A stretch of DNA of 64,000 nt, from assembly GCA_041650795.1 (NCBI GenBank), contig JBAZKK010000004.1, positions 9,433 to 73,432 of the forward strand. The letters run 5' to 3'. The notes beneath the pieces are model-generated. The model ran no database searches and was not told where the DNA came from. It saw only the letters and a list, made by a program, of their open reading frames with translations. Shown piece by piece: positions 24,632-33,852 of this stretch (positions within the stretch are counted from its first letter, which is position 1; the number at the start of each line of letters is the position of its first letter). Origin of the DNA: JBAZKK01 sp041650795 (GTDB lineage Bacteria > Omnitrophota > Gorgyraeia > Gygaellales > Profunditerraquicolaceae). A program made the position numbers and the translations under genes.

Positions 24632-26211
24632 GCGCCGTAGTCGTTGTCGTGCCGTCGCTGGCGTTATTATTCCTTGGCTACAGGTATTATGCCCGTAGGA
24701 TAGAGCGCCTCTGGGGGGTTGATTCTAAGAGGGCAACCCCCGCATTTTCAAAGTACGACAGCGTCGATTACATCCCCGCGAAGAACTGGCTGGTGCTTTT
24801 CGGGCATCATTTTTCTTCCATTTCCGGGGCAGGGCCGGTTATCGGGCCGGTGATTGCGGTGATATTCTGGGGCTGGCTGCCTGCTTTGTTGTGGGTCGTA
24901 TTCGGCACGATTTTCATCGGAGGGGTGCATGATTTCGGCTCCCTCATTACTTCGGTAAGGGAAGGCGGCTCTTCCGTAGCGGATATCTCCCGCCACGTAA
25001 TTTCACGGCGCACCAAGGTGATATTTTCCCTGTTCCTGTGGTTGACCCTGTTGTTGATAGTCGCGGTCTTCGCTTATCTGTGTGCCGATACCTTTGTAAA
25101 AGAACCCAGGATTGTGCTGCCTTCCTTAGGCTTAATCCCGGTGGCGATAATAGTGGGGCACCTGATATATAATTTAAGGTTGAACACCGGCATTGCTACT
25201 ATTTTGGGGTTGGTTTGCATATGCGGGTTAATGTTTGCCGGAAACCGCTATACCGTACAGCTGGATGCGCGCATCTGGGTAATTGTTTTGTTGACATATT
25301 GTTATTTTGCTTCCATCCTGCCCGTGAACATTCTCCTGCAGCCGCGCGATTACCTTTCGAGCTTTTTTTTGTTTTTCGGAGTGGCCTGCGGATACCTCGG
25401 TCTGCTTTTGACGTCTCCGAGGCTGACTATGCCGGCTTACCAGGGGTGGCATAGCGAGGGAGGGTATCTCTGGCCGGCTCTATTTGTAACTGTGGCCTGC
25501 GGCGCGCTCTCGGGTTTTCATTCCCTGATAGCCAGCGGCACGTCATCCAAACAGTTAGCCAATGAAAGGCAGGCCAAGAGGATCGGCTACGGCGGCATGG
25601 TAGCCGAGGCATTGGTAGCGATATTGGCCATCGTGGTCACCGCCGCGTTATTCAACGGTTCCTCTGGCCCGGCCCAGGCGTTAAAGTCCCTGGGGCCCAT
25701 CAATATTTTTGGCAGGGGATACGGCATAGTCGCCAGGCCTATACTGGGCAGCCACGGGCACTTTATAGCAATCATCATCCTCAATATTTTCATCCTGACT
25801 ACCCTGGACACTGCCACGCGTATCCAGCGCTATATTACCGAGGAGCTGTTTGGGATAAAGAATCGTTACATCTCGACCCTCATCATCGTGGTCCTGGGGG
25901 CAGGGTTGGCGCTCAGCGGAAAATGGAGCCGTATATGGCTGGCATTCGGAGCCTCGAATCAACTGGTGGCTGCCCTGGCCTTGTTTGTGATAAGCTGCTG
26001 GCTGCTGCTAAAGAACAAAACTGCCGGGTTTACGTTATGGGCGGCATTCGCGGTACTGGTTACTACCGTCGCAGCGTTGGTTTTGGGTGGGATAAGGTAT
26101 TTTACCCAGAAGGACATTGTGCTTTTGGCGATAACGCTCCTGCTTTTGGTTCTGGCAGGTCTGATGCTTTACGATATTATCCCTGTGATAACAAGGAAGG
26201 CGAAGGCATGA
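24628..26211 (+). CDS. cstA: Carbon starvation protein CstA (pyruvate/peptide transporter family)
   Basis: Polytopic inner-membrane transporter; family members import pyruvate or peptides. 527 aa with about 14-16 hydrophobic helices. Signatures: YDSVDYIPAKNWLVLFGHHFSSISGAGPVIGPV, GGVHDFGSLITSVREGG, and the STxDTATR-like LTTLDTATRIQRY. Shorter than E. coli CstA (701 aa), as in many anaerobes. Start ATG overlaps the upstream stop; its own stop overlaps the lysC start. Confidence 0.92.
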   Translation: MSAVVVVVPSLALLFLGYRYYARRIERLWGVDSKRATPAFSKYDSVDYIPAKNWLVLFGHHFSSISGAGPVIGPVIAVIFWGWLPALLWVVFGTIFIGGVHDFGSLITSVREGGSSVADISRHVISRRTKVIFSLFLWLTLLLIVAVFAYLCADTFVKEPRIVLPSLGLIPVAIIVGHLIYNLRLNTGIATILGLVCICGLMFAGNRYTVQLDARIWVIVLLTYCYFASILPVNILLQPRDYLSSFFLFFGVACGYLGLLLTSPRLTMPAYQGWHSEGGYLWPALFVTVACGALSGFHSLIASGTSSKQLANERQAKRIGYGGMVAEALVAILAIVVTAALFNGSSGPAQALKSLGPINIFGRGYGIVARPILGSHGHFIAIIILNIFILTTLDTATRIQRYITEELFGIKNRYISTLIIVVLGAGLALSGKWSRIWLAFGASNQLVAALALFVISCWLLLKNKTAGFTLWAAFAVLVTTVAALVLGGIRYFTQKDIVLLAITLLLLVLAGLMLYDIIPVITRKAKA

Positions 26212-27437
26212 AGAAGAGGGCTTTGGTGGTGCAGAAATTCGGAGGCTCCTCAGTAGCTAACGTGGAGCGTATCCAAAACGTTGCCAGGAGGGTAGTGCGT
26301 TATAAGAAGGACGGTTGCAGCATGGTGGTGGTGGTTTCTGCTCTCGGCGATACCACCGATGAACTTATGGAATTAGCGCATAAGATTGACAGGAACCCTC
26401 CCGAACGCGAGATAGACATGCTTTTATCCACGGGCGAGCAGATATCCGTAGCGCTGTTGGCGATGGCCATCAATAGATTGGGCTGCGAGGCGATATCGTT
26501 TACCGGAGGCCAGGTAGGCATCATTACGGATACCGGACACACCAGGGCCCGCATCGTCAAGGTAAACTCCGAAAGGATTAAGCGGGAACTTGCCGGCGGC
26601 AGGATTGTGATTGTGGCGGGCTTCCAGGGTGTAACGGCGGATGACGAGATTACCACTTTAGGCCGCGGCGGCTCGGACTTGACCGCCGTAGCCCTGGCAA
26701 AGGAACTGGAGGCCGACTATTGCGAGATCTACACCGACGTCGAAGGCATCTATACCACCGATCCCCGCATTGAGCCGAAAGCCAGAAAGATCAGGAGGAT
26801 TACCTATGATGAGATGTTGGAGATGGCGTCGCTCGGTGCGCAGGTAATGCAGGCGCGCTCCATTGAGGTAGCCAAGAGGTTCGATGTGCCGATACATGTG
26901 CGCTCTTCATTCTCGGAGCGTCCCGGCACCATGATTACGAGGGAGGCGAGGAACATGGAAGACGTGGTAGTTACCGGTATAACCCTGAACAGGAACGAAG
27001 CCAAGATCACGGTTTGCAATGTCCCGGACCGGCCGGGGGTGGCAGCCAGACTATTCAAGGAACTTGCCGGCAAGGGTATCAGCGTAGATATGATTGTGCA
27101 GAACGTCAGTCACCTGCGTTCAACCGACATTTCATTTACCGTTAATAAGGCGGATATATCGAGGGCAATGCGCCTGACCAGGAAACTGGCCAGAGAGATA
27201 AAGGCGGGGGAGGCCTTGAAAGACGAGGATATTGCCCGTCTTGCCATAGTGGGCGTAGGGATGAAATCCCATCCCGGCGTGGCGGCGCAGATGTTTGCGG
27301 CACTGGCTCAAAACAGCGTCAATATCGAGATGATTTCGACTTCGGACATCAGTATCTCTTGTATCATCAAGAAAAAATACGCCGAGGTTGCGGTAAGAGC
27401 GCTGCACGATAAGTTCGGGTTAGCTACCAGGAGATGA
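26208..27437 (+). CDS. lysC: Aspartate kinase
   Basis: First step of the aspartate family: phosphorylates L-aspartate. 409 aa from ATG 26208 (MKKRALVVQKFGGSSV); the frame is open much further upstream, but that extension lies wholly inside cstA and is not conserved-looking. Kinase domain: VQKFGGSSVANVERI, VVSALGDTTDELMELA, LLSTGEQIS, TLGRGGSDLTAVALA, YTDVEGIYTTDPR. Two C-terminal ACT domains (from about residue 265: VTGITLNRNEAKITV and VGVGMKSHPGVAAQMFAALA) indicate feedback by lysine and/or threonine. Confidence 0.96.
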   Translation: MKKRALVVQKFGGSSVANVERIQNVARRVVRYKKDGCSMVVVVSALGDTTDELMELAHKIDRNPPEREIDMLLSTGEQISVALLAMAINRLGCEAISFTGGQVGIITDTGHTRARIVKVNSERIKRELAGGRIVIVAGFQGVTADDEITTLGRGGSDLTAVALAKELEADYCEIYTDVEGIYTTDPRIEPKARKIRRITYDEMLEMASLGAQVMQARSIEVAKRFDVPIHVRSSFSERPGTMITREARNMEDVVVTGITLNRNEAKITVCNVPDRPGVAARLFKELAGKGISVDMIVQNVSHLRSTDISFTVNKADISRAMRLTRKLAREIKAGEALKDEDIARLAIVGVGMKSHPGVAAQMFAALAQNSVNIEMISTSDISISCIIKKKYAEVAVRALHDKFGLATRR

Positions 27438-29026
27438 ATACCATGGCCGAGGTTAAGATTTACGATACCACGCTGCGCGACGGCACCCAGGGGGAGGGCA
27501 TTTCTTATTCGGTAACCGATAAGATCCGCATTGCCGAGGAGTTGGATGCCCTGGGGGTCCATTATATCGAAGGCGGATGGCCGGGGTCTAACCCTAAGGA
27601 TATGGAGTTTTACCGTAAGGTTTGCGGACGGCGTTTTAAAAACAGCCGGATTGTGGCTTTTGGCTCTACCCGTAAATGCGGCGTAAAGGCCGCAGAGGAC
27701 CAGAATCTGAAGGCGCTTCTGGCGTCTGGGGCAAAGACAGCTACGATTTTCGGAAAATGCTGGGATTTGCACGTCAGGGATGTCCTTAAGACCGCCCCGG
27801 AAGAGAATCTTAGGATGATAGGCGACAGCATCGCTTTCCTGGCGGGACGGGGGTTATCTGTATTTTTTGATGCCGAGCACTTTTTTGACGGTTACCGTTC
27901 CAATAAGAGCTACTGCCTTAAATGCCTTGAGGCTGCCCATAAGGCAGGCGCCGCAGAGATAATACTTTGCGATACCAACGGCGGGACGCTTACCTCTGCG
28001 ATAGTCGCTATTATTAAAGAGGTGCGCTGCGGCATCAAGGGCGGGATAGGTATCCATTGCCATAACGACGCCGGGCTTGCGGTTGCCAATTCCATTGCCG
28101 CAGTGGAGGCGGGATGCGACATGGTGCACGGCACCATTAACGGTTACGGCGAGCGTTGCGGCAACGCGGATTTAATACCTATTATTGCCGCTATCAAACT
28201 GAAACTCGGGATAGACTGTATCAGCAACGAGAAATTAAAGGACCTAAGGCGCATCTCGTATTTTATCAGCGAGATCAGCAATATGAAGGAAAGGAACGAT
28301 CAGCCTTACGTAGGTTCCTCGGCTTTTGCTCATAAGGCGGGCGTGCATATCAACGCCGTGATGAAAAACCCGCGCACCTACGAGCATGTCGAGCCTTCTT
28401 TGGTAGGTAACGAGCGCCGCATCCTCGTATCGGAGTTAGCCGGCAAGACCGGGGTTTTTATCCGTGCCAAGGCCATGAAGCTGGATCTCACCAAAGATGA
28501 CCCCAGGACTAAAAAGATACTTAAGCTGTTGCAGGAGATGGAACATCAGGGGTATCATTTTGAAGCTGCGGATGCCTCATTAGAGTTATTGATAAAAAGG
28601 GCGCTTAAGCAGTGCCGGGATTTCTTCCGGCTGGAGGGTTTTAAGGTAGTAGTTGAGAAGCATAGCGATAGCAAGATAACCACCGAGGCGATTATCAAGC
28701 TTAGCGTTAACGGCGCCAGGGAGCACACCGCGGCAGAAGGCGATGGCCCGGTGAATGCGCTGGATAACGCCCTTCGTAAGGCCCTGAAGAATTTTTACCC
28801 CGCCTTATCAAAGATGCACCTTTCGGATTTTAAGGTAAGGGTCTTAAACGAAAAAGCGGGGACCGCCGCCAGGGTGCGCGTCCTGATAGAATCCCGGGAC
28901 GAGAAGGGCAGTTGGAGCACCATAGGCGTTTCTGAGAATATTATCGAGGCCTCCTGGCAGGCCCTGTTGGACAGCGTGGAATACAAGTTACTAAAAGACA
29001 GCGGATCTTCAGGAGAAAAAAGATAA
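27434..29026 (+). CDS. cimA: (R)-citramalate synthase CimA
   Basis: Condenses acetyl-CoA with pyruvate to citramalate, giving isoleucine by the threonine-independent route. 530 aa. DRE-TIM catalytic barrel from residue 5: VKIYDTTLRDGTQGEGISYSV, FFDAEHFFDGY, LCDTNGGT, GIHCHNDAGLAVANS, HGTINGYGERCGNADL, and a late LeuA dimer/regulatory domain from about residue 395. The internal HVEPSLVGNERRILVSELAGK is typical of CimA rather than LeuA. Start ATG 27434 overlaps lysC; ATG 27443 is also possible. Uses the acetyl-CoA that the Wood-Ljungdahl genes make. Confidence 0.92.
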   Translation: MNTMAEVKIYDTTLRDGTQGEGISYSVTDKIRIAEELDALGVHYIEGGWPGSNPKDMEFYRKVCGRRFKNSRIVAFGSTRKCGVKAAEDQNLKALLASGAKTATIFGKCWDLHVRDVLKTAPEENLRMIGDSIAFLAGRGLSVFFDAEHFFDGYRSNKSYCLKCLEAAHKAGAAEIILCDTNGGTLTSAIVAIIKEVRCGIKGGIGIHCHNDAGLAVANSIAAVEAGCDMVHGTINGYGERCGNADLIPIIAAIKLKLGIDCISNEKLKDLRRISYFISEISNMKERNDQPYVGSSAFAHKAGVHINAVMKNPRTYEHVEPSLVGNERRILVSELAGKTGVFIRAKAMKLDLTKDDPRTKKILKLLQEMEHQGYHFEAADASLELLIKRALKQCRDFFRLEGFKVVVEKHSDSKITTEAIIKLSVNGAREHTAAEGDGPVNALDNALRKALKNFYPALSKMHLSDFKVRVLNEKAGTAARVRVLIESRDEKGSWSTIGVSENIIEASWQALLDSVEYKLLKDSGSSGEKR

Positions 29027-29031
29027 GTTTT

Positions 29032-31719
29032 ATGAATGAGCTATCAACTCGTTATAACCCCAAAGAGTGCGAAGATAAATGGTATAGGTTTTGGGAAGGG
29101 AAGGGTTATTTCCACGCCCGCCCAGACCCCGCCAAGAAGCCGTTCTCTATAGTTATTCCTCCCCCCAATGTCACCGGCATACTGCATATGGGGCATGCCT
29201 TGAACAATACTATTCAGGACATCCTGATACGTTACCATCGCATGAGCGGCGAAGAAACCCTCTGGATGCCGGGGACAGACCACGCCGGTATAGCCACCCA
29301 GAATGTGGTGGAGAAATCAATTGCCAAAGAAGGCTTAAGGCGCCAGGATTTAGGGAGGGAAAAATTCATTGCCAAGGTCTGGGAGTGGAAGGAGCGTCAC
29401 GGTTCCGCCATTACCCAGCAGCTTAAGCGCCTGGGAGCCTCTTGCGATTGGCAGCGCATCCGTTTTACCATGGATGCGGAGTATTCCGTTTCGGTCGCGG
29501 AGGTTTTCGCAAGGCTTTACCAAAAAGGTCTTATCTACCGCGGCACCTACATTATTAACTGGTGTCCCCGTTGCCAGACAGCCTTGGCTGATGAAGAGGC
29601 CCCGCATCAGGAGCTTGAGGGCAGCCTTTATTATTTAAGGTATCCTTTAAAGGGCAGCCCAGCGGGCTTTATAACGGTGGCAACGACCCGTCCGGAAACC
29701 ATGTTGGGCGATACCGCTGTTGCGGTTAACCCCAAGGATAAGAGATATAGGAAACTGATAGGCAAGACCGTTATCCTGCCTTTGCTAAAGAGGCAAATAA
29801 ATATCATTGCCGATAAGAGCGTGGATATGGCCTTCGGCACCGGCGCCGTAAAGGTTACCCCGGCGCATGATCCTGCCGACTATGCCCTAGGAAAGAAACA
29901 CAACCTGGATTTTATTAACGTGATGCATCCCGACGGCCGTATGAATGAGCATGCCGGGCGCTATCAGGGCATGGATAGGTTTAAGGCGCGCCAGGCCATA
30001 CTGGAGGATTTAAGGTCCGAGGGGCTCTTGGAGAAGGTCGAGCCGCACGTACTCTCTGCGGGGCATTGTTATCGCTGCCACACGATTATCGAGCCTTATT
30101 TATCAAGGCAGTGGTTTGTGAAGATGAAGCCCCTGGCAGGACCGGCAATCAAGGCGGTCAAAAAAGGCGAGATTAGATTTTATCCCGAGCGCTGGAAAAA
30201 GGTATACCTGAACTGGATGGAGAATATCCAGGACTGGTGTATCTCGCGCCAGATATGGTGGGGGCACCGCCTGCCGGTTTATTATTGCCCGGATTGCCAG
30301 GCCCAGGATAGCGATAAGGGGATTATCGTAGCTTCTCTCAAACCGCCAAAGTGCCCTTCCTGCGGCTGTGGCCGTATCTATCAGGATGAAGACGTCCTGG
30401 ATACCTGGTTTTCTTCCTGGCTATGGCCTTTTGCTACATTCTATTGGCCTTTTAAGATTATTAGCGGCAGCAATGTCGATGCCCAAAAAGCCGAGGAGGA
30501 GCTGGGATATTTCTACCCTACCTCAACGCTGGTAACCGCCCCCGAGATTATATTCTTTTGGGTGGCGCGGATGATTATGGCGGGGTTTGAGTTTATGAAG
30601 GCAATACCATTTAGCGATGTCTACATCCACGGCACCGTGCGCGATATCGAAGGTAAAAAGATGTCAAAATCGCTCGGCAATATAATTGACCCCCTGGACA
30701 TCATCGAGGAATACGGATCAGATGCCTTGCGTTTCAGCCTGATATCCCTGACCAGCCATGGCCAGGATGTATTCTTGTCCGAGGAGAGGTTTGAGCAGGG
30801 GCGCAATTTTGCCAACAAGATCTGGAATGCCTCCCGCTTTATCCTGATGAACCTTGATGCCTCAAGGATAAAGGTGGATCTCTGCCAATTCTTCGGGAAA
30901 GGGGATTTGGATTTAGCCGACCGCTGGATACTGAGCAGGTTCTACTCTCTTCTTAAAAACGTAGGTAGATCCCTCGGGGGTTATCGCCTCAACGAGGCCG
31001 CCAACGCTATCTACGGATTCTTCTGGCATGAATTCTGCGACTGGTACCTGGAGATTATCAAGCCCGAGATTAATAAAGAACGGCATCAGGTGGTGATGTA
31101 TAAGGTGCTTGAGAAGACGCTGCGCATCCTCCATCCATGCATGCCCTTTATCACCGAGGAGGTTTGGCAGCTTTTACCTCATCAGGGAGATTCCATCATG
31201 ATTGCGCCCTGGCCTCACCTGCAGGGGAATATGATTGACGCCAGGATTGAATCCATGATGGAGACGCTATTCGATATCGTTAAGACTATAAGGAACCTGC
31301 GTGCCGAGCTTGAGATCGATGCCCAGCTGGTGCTCAGCGCTTCGTTATATCCTCACAGCAGGGGCGTGCGTTCGGCAATAGAGCAGAATAAAAGCTGGAT
31401 TGCGAACCTGAGCTGCTTGAGCGATATTGCGATGCTTGATGCCGCAAAAAGGCCTGCGGGGACGGTCAGCGATGCCACTGCCGATGCCGATGTCTATCTT
31501 CATTTGGGAGAGGCTATTGATATCTCGCATGAGCGCGTCAAGATTGCGGATAAGATTAAAAAGCTGGCTATTTCGGCCGCCTCCAAAGAAGCAAGGCTTA
31601 AAAACAGAGAGTTCGTTAAGAAGGCCCCTCGGGAGATAGTGGAAAAAGAGCAGGCCGGGCTTGGGGAATCGCGACGGCTGCTGGAAAGGCTAGAAAGGAT
31701 GGCGCGTGAATTGCCTTGA
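29032..31719 (+). CDS. valS: Valyl-tRNA synthetase
   Basis: Class I aminoacyl-tRNA synthetase, 895 aa. HIGH motif as GILHMGHALNN, KMSKS as KKMSKSLGN. The CP1 editing domain contains TTRPETMLGDTAVAVNP. Zinc-like Cys pairs occur at WCPRCQTALADEEA and YCPDCQ / CPSCGCG. Anticodon-binding region and a short C-terminal coiled coil (DKIKKLAISAASKEARL...) follow. The last 14 nt overlap nadC. Confidence 0.97.
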   Translation: MNELSTRYNPKECEDKWYRFWEGKGYFHARPDPAKKPFSIVIPPPNVTGILHMGHALNNTIQDILIRYHRMSGEETLWMPGTDHAGIATQNVVEKSIAKEGLRRQDLGREKFIAKVWEWKERHGSAITQQLKRLGASCDWQRIRFTMDAEYSVSVAEVFARLYQKGLIYRGTYIINWCPRCQTALADEEAPHQELEGSLYYLRYPLKGSPAGFITVATTRPETMLGDTAVAVNPKDKRYRKLIGKTVILPLLKRQINIIADKSVDMAFGTGAVKVTPAHDPADYALGKKHNLDFINVMHPDGRMNEHAGRYQGMDRFKARQAILEDLRSEGLLEKVEPHVLSAGHCYRCHTIIEPYLSRQWFVKMKPLAGPAIKAVKKGEIRFYPERWKKVYLNWMENIQDWCISRQIWWGHRLPVYYCPDCQAQDSDKGIIVASLKPPKCPSCGCGRIYQDEDVLDTWFSSWLWPFATFYWPFKIISGSNVDAQKAEEELGYFYPTSTLVTAPEIIFFWVARMIMAGFEFMKAIPFSDVYIHGTVRDIEGKKMSKSLGNIIDPLDIIEEYGSDALRFSLISLTSHGQDVFLSEERFEQGRNFANKIWNASRFILMNLDASRIKVDLCQFFGKGDLDLADRWILSRFYSLLKNVGRSLGGYRLNEAANAIYGFFWHEFCDWYLEIIKPEINKERHQVVMYKVLEKTLRILHPCMPFITEEVWQLLPHQGDSIMIAPWPHLQGNMIDARIESMMETLFDIVKTIRNLRAELEIDAQLVLSASLYPHSRGVRSAIEQNKSWIANLSCLSDIAMLDAAKRPAGTVSDATADADVYLHLGEAIDISHERVKIADKIKKLAISAASKEARLKNREFVKKAPREIVEKEQAGLGESRRLLERLERMARELP

Positions 31720-32581
31720 TGAGCAGTATGTAACCCGGGTAGTAAAGAACGCCCTCCGGGAAGATATCGGCAAGAGAGATATCACCACCCGTTATTTCCT
31801 GCCCGATGGGGTTAGTTGCCGCGCAGCAATTATTGCAAAGGAGAAAGGGGTTGTCTGCGGACTCGATATCGCAAAGCGGGTTTTTCAATGCCTGGATAGA
31901 AGAATAACTTTTTTCTGCCTGGCCAAGGATGGCAAGGACGTCAGGAGGGGGGAGGTTTTGGCGAGGCTGCGCGGGCCGGCCGCCGGGATACTTACCGGCG
32001 AAAGGGTAGCGTTGAATTTCTTAGGGTTGCTTTGCGGTATTGCTACGCGCACCAGGAGGTTCCTGCGCCTGCTCGGCCCACATAATGTGAGGCTTATGGA
32101 TACCCGCAAAACCATCCCCGGCCTGCGGAAGTTGGAGAAATATGCCGTCAGGGTAGGCGGAGGCTTCAATCATCGCCAGAGGCTCGACGATATGTTTTTG
32201 GTCAAGGATAATCATATCGCAATACGCAACAGGACGAGGCGTTCCGATCTCGGAGGCGTTATTGATTCGCTCAGGAGAAAGTCTGCGCGGAAACGAATGA
32301 TTGAGGTGGAGGTAGGCAGTCTTAAGGAGTTCTACCGGGTTCTTGAGGCGGGCCCGGATATTATCATGCTGGATAATATGCCGCCTTCCGAGATAAGAAA
32401 AGCAGTCCATTTTAAAGAAAGGTTTCCGTCGCCCCGGATAAGGCGTATCAAGATCGAGGCTTCCGGAGACATCAATTCCTCTAATATACGCTCATATGCT
32501 GCCTGCGGCGTAGATTTTATATCCTTGGGGACCTTGACCAGGGACGTAGAATCGTTGGATTTATCTTTAGAGATAAATTAA
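31706..32581 (+). CDS. nadC: Nicotinate-nucleotide pyrophosphorylase NadC
   Basis: Converts quinolinate and PRPP to nicotinate mononucleotide in NAD synthesis. 291 aa, start GTG 31706. Motifs: LREDIGKRDITTRYFLP, GERVALNFLGLLCGIATRTRRFL, MDTRKTIPGLRKLEKYAVRVGGGFNHR, MFLVKDNHI, IEVEVGSL, IMLDNMPPSEIRKAV and IEASGDIN, all conserved QPRTase elements with the catalytic Lys and Glu. nadA and nadB are not in the window. Confidence 0.96.
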   Translation: MNCLDEQYVTRVVKNALREDIGKRDITTRYFLPDGVSCRAAIIAKEKGVVCGLDIAKRVFQCLDRRITFFCLAKDGKDVRRGEVLARLRGPAAGILTGERVALNFLGLLCGIATRTRRFLRLLGPHNVRLMDTRKTIPGLRKLEKYAVRVGGGFNHRQRLDDMFLVKDNHIAIRNRTRRSDLGGVIDSLRRKSARKRMIEVEVGSLKEFYRVLEAGPDIIMLDNMPPSEIRKAVHFKERFPSPRIRRIKIEASGDINSSNIRSYAACGVDFISLGTLTRDVESLDLSLEIN

Positions 32582-32592
32582 CAAAGGAGCGG

Positions 32593-33852
32593 ATGATGAA
32601 AAAAACGGTTTTGATAACGGCGCTTGCGCTCATCGTAACCCTTTACTGTTTTCCCGCGTCGGCAGAGGAGACCGATTATTCCCGGATATTGGTTTGCACT
32701 AAGGCCTTTGAGGCACTGGGCAGGTTAGGCGACCCAAGCGCGAAGGATGTCTTGCTCCAGGGGCTAAGGAGCCCTGATTTTATGCTGCGCTCCTATGCCG
32801 CAGATGCTTTAGGCAGATTGAACTGTAAGGATGCCGTGCCATGGCTGGAGATAGCCAGCAGGGACCGCAATTATTTAGTAAGCATCTTTGCTGCCAAGGC
32901 GCTGGTTAAGCTGGGGGTTAATTCCTACGAGAAGAAGCTCCTCAACTTTTTAAACAACGATCGCCCGGATATACGCGCCCTTACAGTGGAGCAACTGGGG
33001 GATTTCGGGGATAGGTATCTCTTCATGCTGGTGCGGGTATTGCTGGATAGCAGCGATCCCAACGTGCGCATAAAGGCCATTGAGCAATTGGGCAGGAACA
33101 AATTCAACCCGGCGTTAGTCTATATAAAGAAGGCCGCATATGATAAGAATGCGCAGGTGCGGCAGGCTGCTTGTGTGGCCCTGGGCAGGATAGGCAGCGA
33201 AGAGAACGCAGTGGTGCTTAACCTGAGGCTTTCTGACCCGGATGTTTATGTGCGGGCCGCAGCTAAAACCGCTTTAAGTTCGCTCAGCGGCGCGGGTATT
33301 GCTTCAAGGAAGGGCAGGATTAAGGTAAACAGCAAATTCATAGAACTTTTATGGAAAGACACCAAGAGCCCAAACCCGTATGCCCGCGCAAGCTCTTATA
33401 TTGCCTTGGCAAATCTTAAGGATACAAGGGTTGTTAATGTAATATTAACCGACATAACGTCTCCCGCCAGCCCTACCCTGGTTAGGCGTGATGGCGCACG
33501 GGCGCTTACCATATTGAAACCTTATTTTTGCGATACGGTACGTAAAAGGCTCTCCGTCTCGCGGGAGACCAGGGTTTTCAGCGAGAATGTGGAGCCGGAT
33601 TACAGGATAAACGGCAAGTGGTTATTGGAGGTGTTCATTGGTGCGTTGCAGGCCTCTGCTAACCCGCTGCATCAGGATTCTCCGACAGTGCTTAAAGAAT
33701 TAAGGGAAAGCGTCAGTTACCCATTCTTGCGCTACGCTATTTTTGACAATGACCCCAAATTACAGGCGAATGCCCTTTATGCCCTGGGGGAATTGAAGGA
33801 TAAAGACGCCCTGGCCGATATTATCAGGCTCTGTAAGCAGTATGGTTTTTGA
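32593..33852 (+). CDS. Secreted HEAT-repeat protein
   Basis: 419 aa with a cleavable signal peptide (MMKKTVLITALALIVTLYCF, then ASAEE). Most of the mature chain is HEAT/PBS-lyase-type helical repeats: LGRLGDPSAKDVLLQGLRS, LGRLNCKDAVPWLEIA, LVKLGVNSYEKKLLNFL, VEQLGDFGDRYLFMLVR, EQLGRNKFNPALVYIKKA, LGRIGSEENAVVLNLRL and a last LGELKDKDALADIIRL. It is expected to act as a periplasmic protein-binding scaffold. Two consecutive ATGs open the frame. The stop overlaps the uvrB start. Confidence 0.85.
   Translation: MMKKTVLITALALIVTLYCFPASAEETDYSRILVCTKAFEALGRLGDPSAKDVLLQGLRSPDFMLRSYAADALGRLNCKDAVPWLEIASRDRNYLVSIFAAKALVKLGVNSYEKKLLNFLNNDRPDIRALTVEQLGDFGDRYLFMLVRVLLDSSDPNVRIKAIEQLGRNKFNPALVYIKKAAYDKNAQVRQAACVALGRIGSEENAVVLNLRLSDPDVYVRAAAKTALSSLSGAGIASRKGRIKVNSKFIELLWKDTKSPNPYARASSYIALANLKDTRVVNVILTDITSPASPTLVRRDGARALTILKPYFCDTVRKRLSVSRETRVFSENVEPDYRINGKWLLEVFIGALQASANPLHQDSPTVLKELRESVSYPFLRYAIFDNDPKLQANALYALGELKDKDALADIIRLCKQYGF

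Noticed and set aside
25923..26207. Possible longer aspartate kinase start
   Set aside because: The extra 95 codons lie entirely inside cstA and do not resemble the family; ATG 26208 gives the canonical N-terminus.
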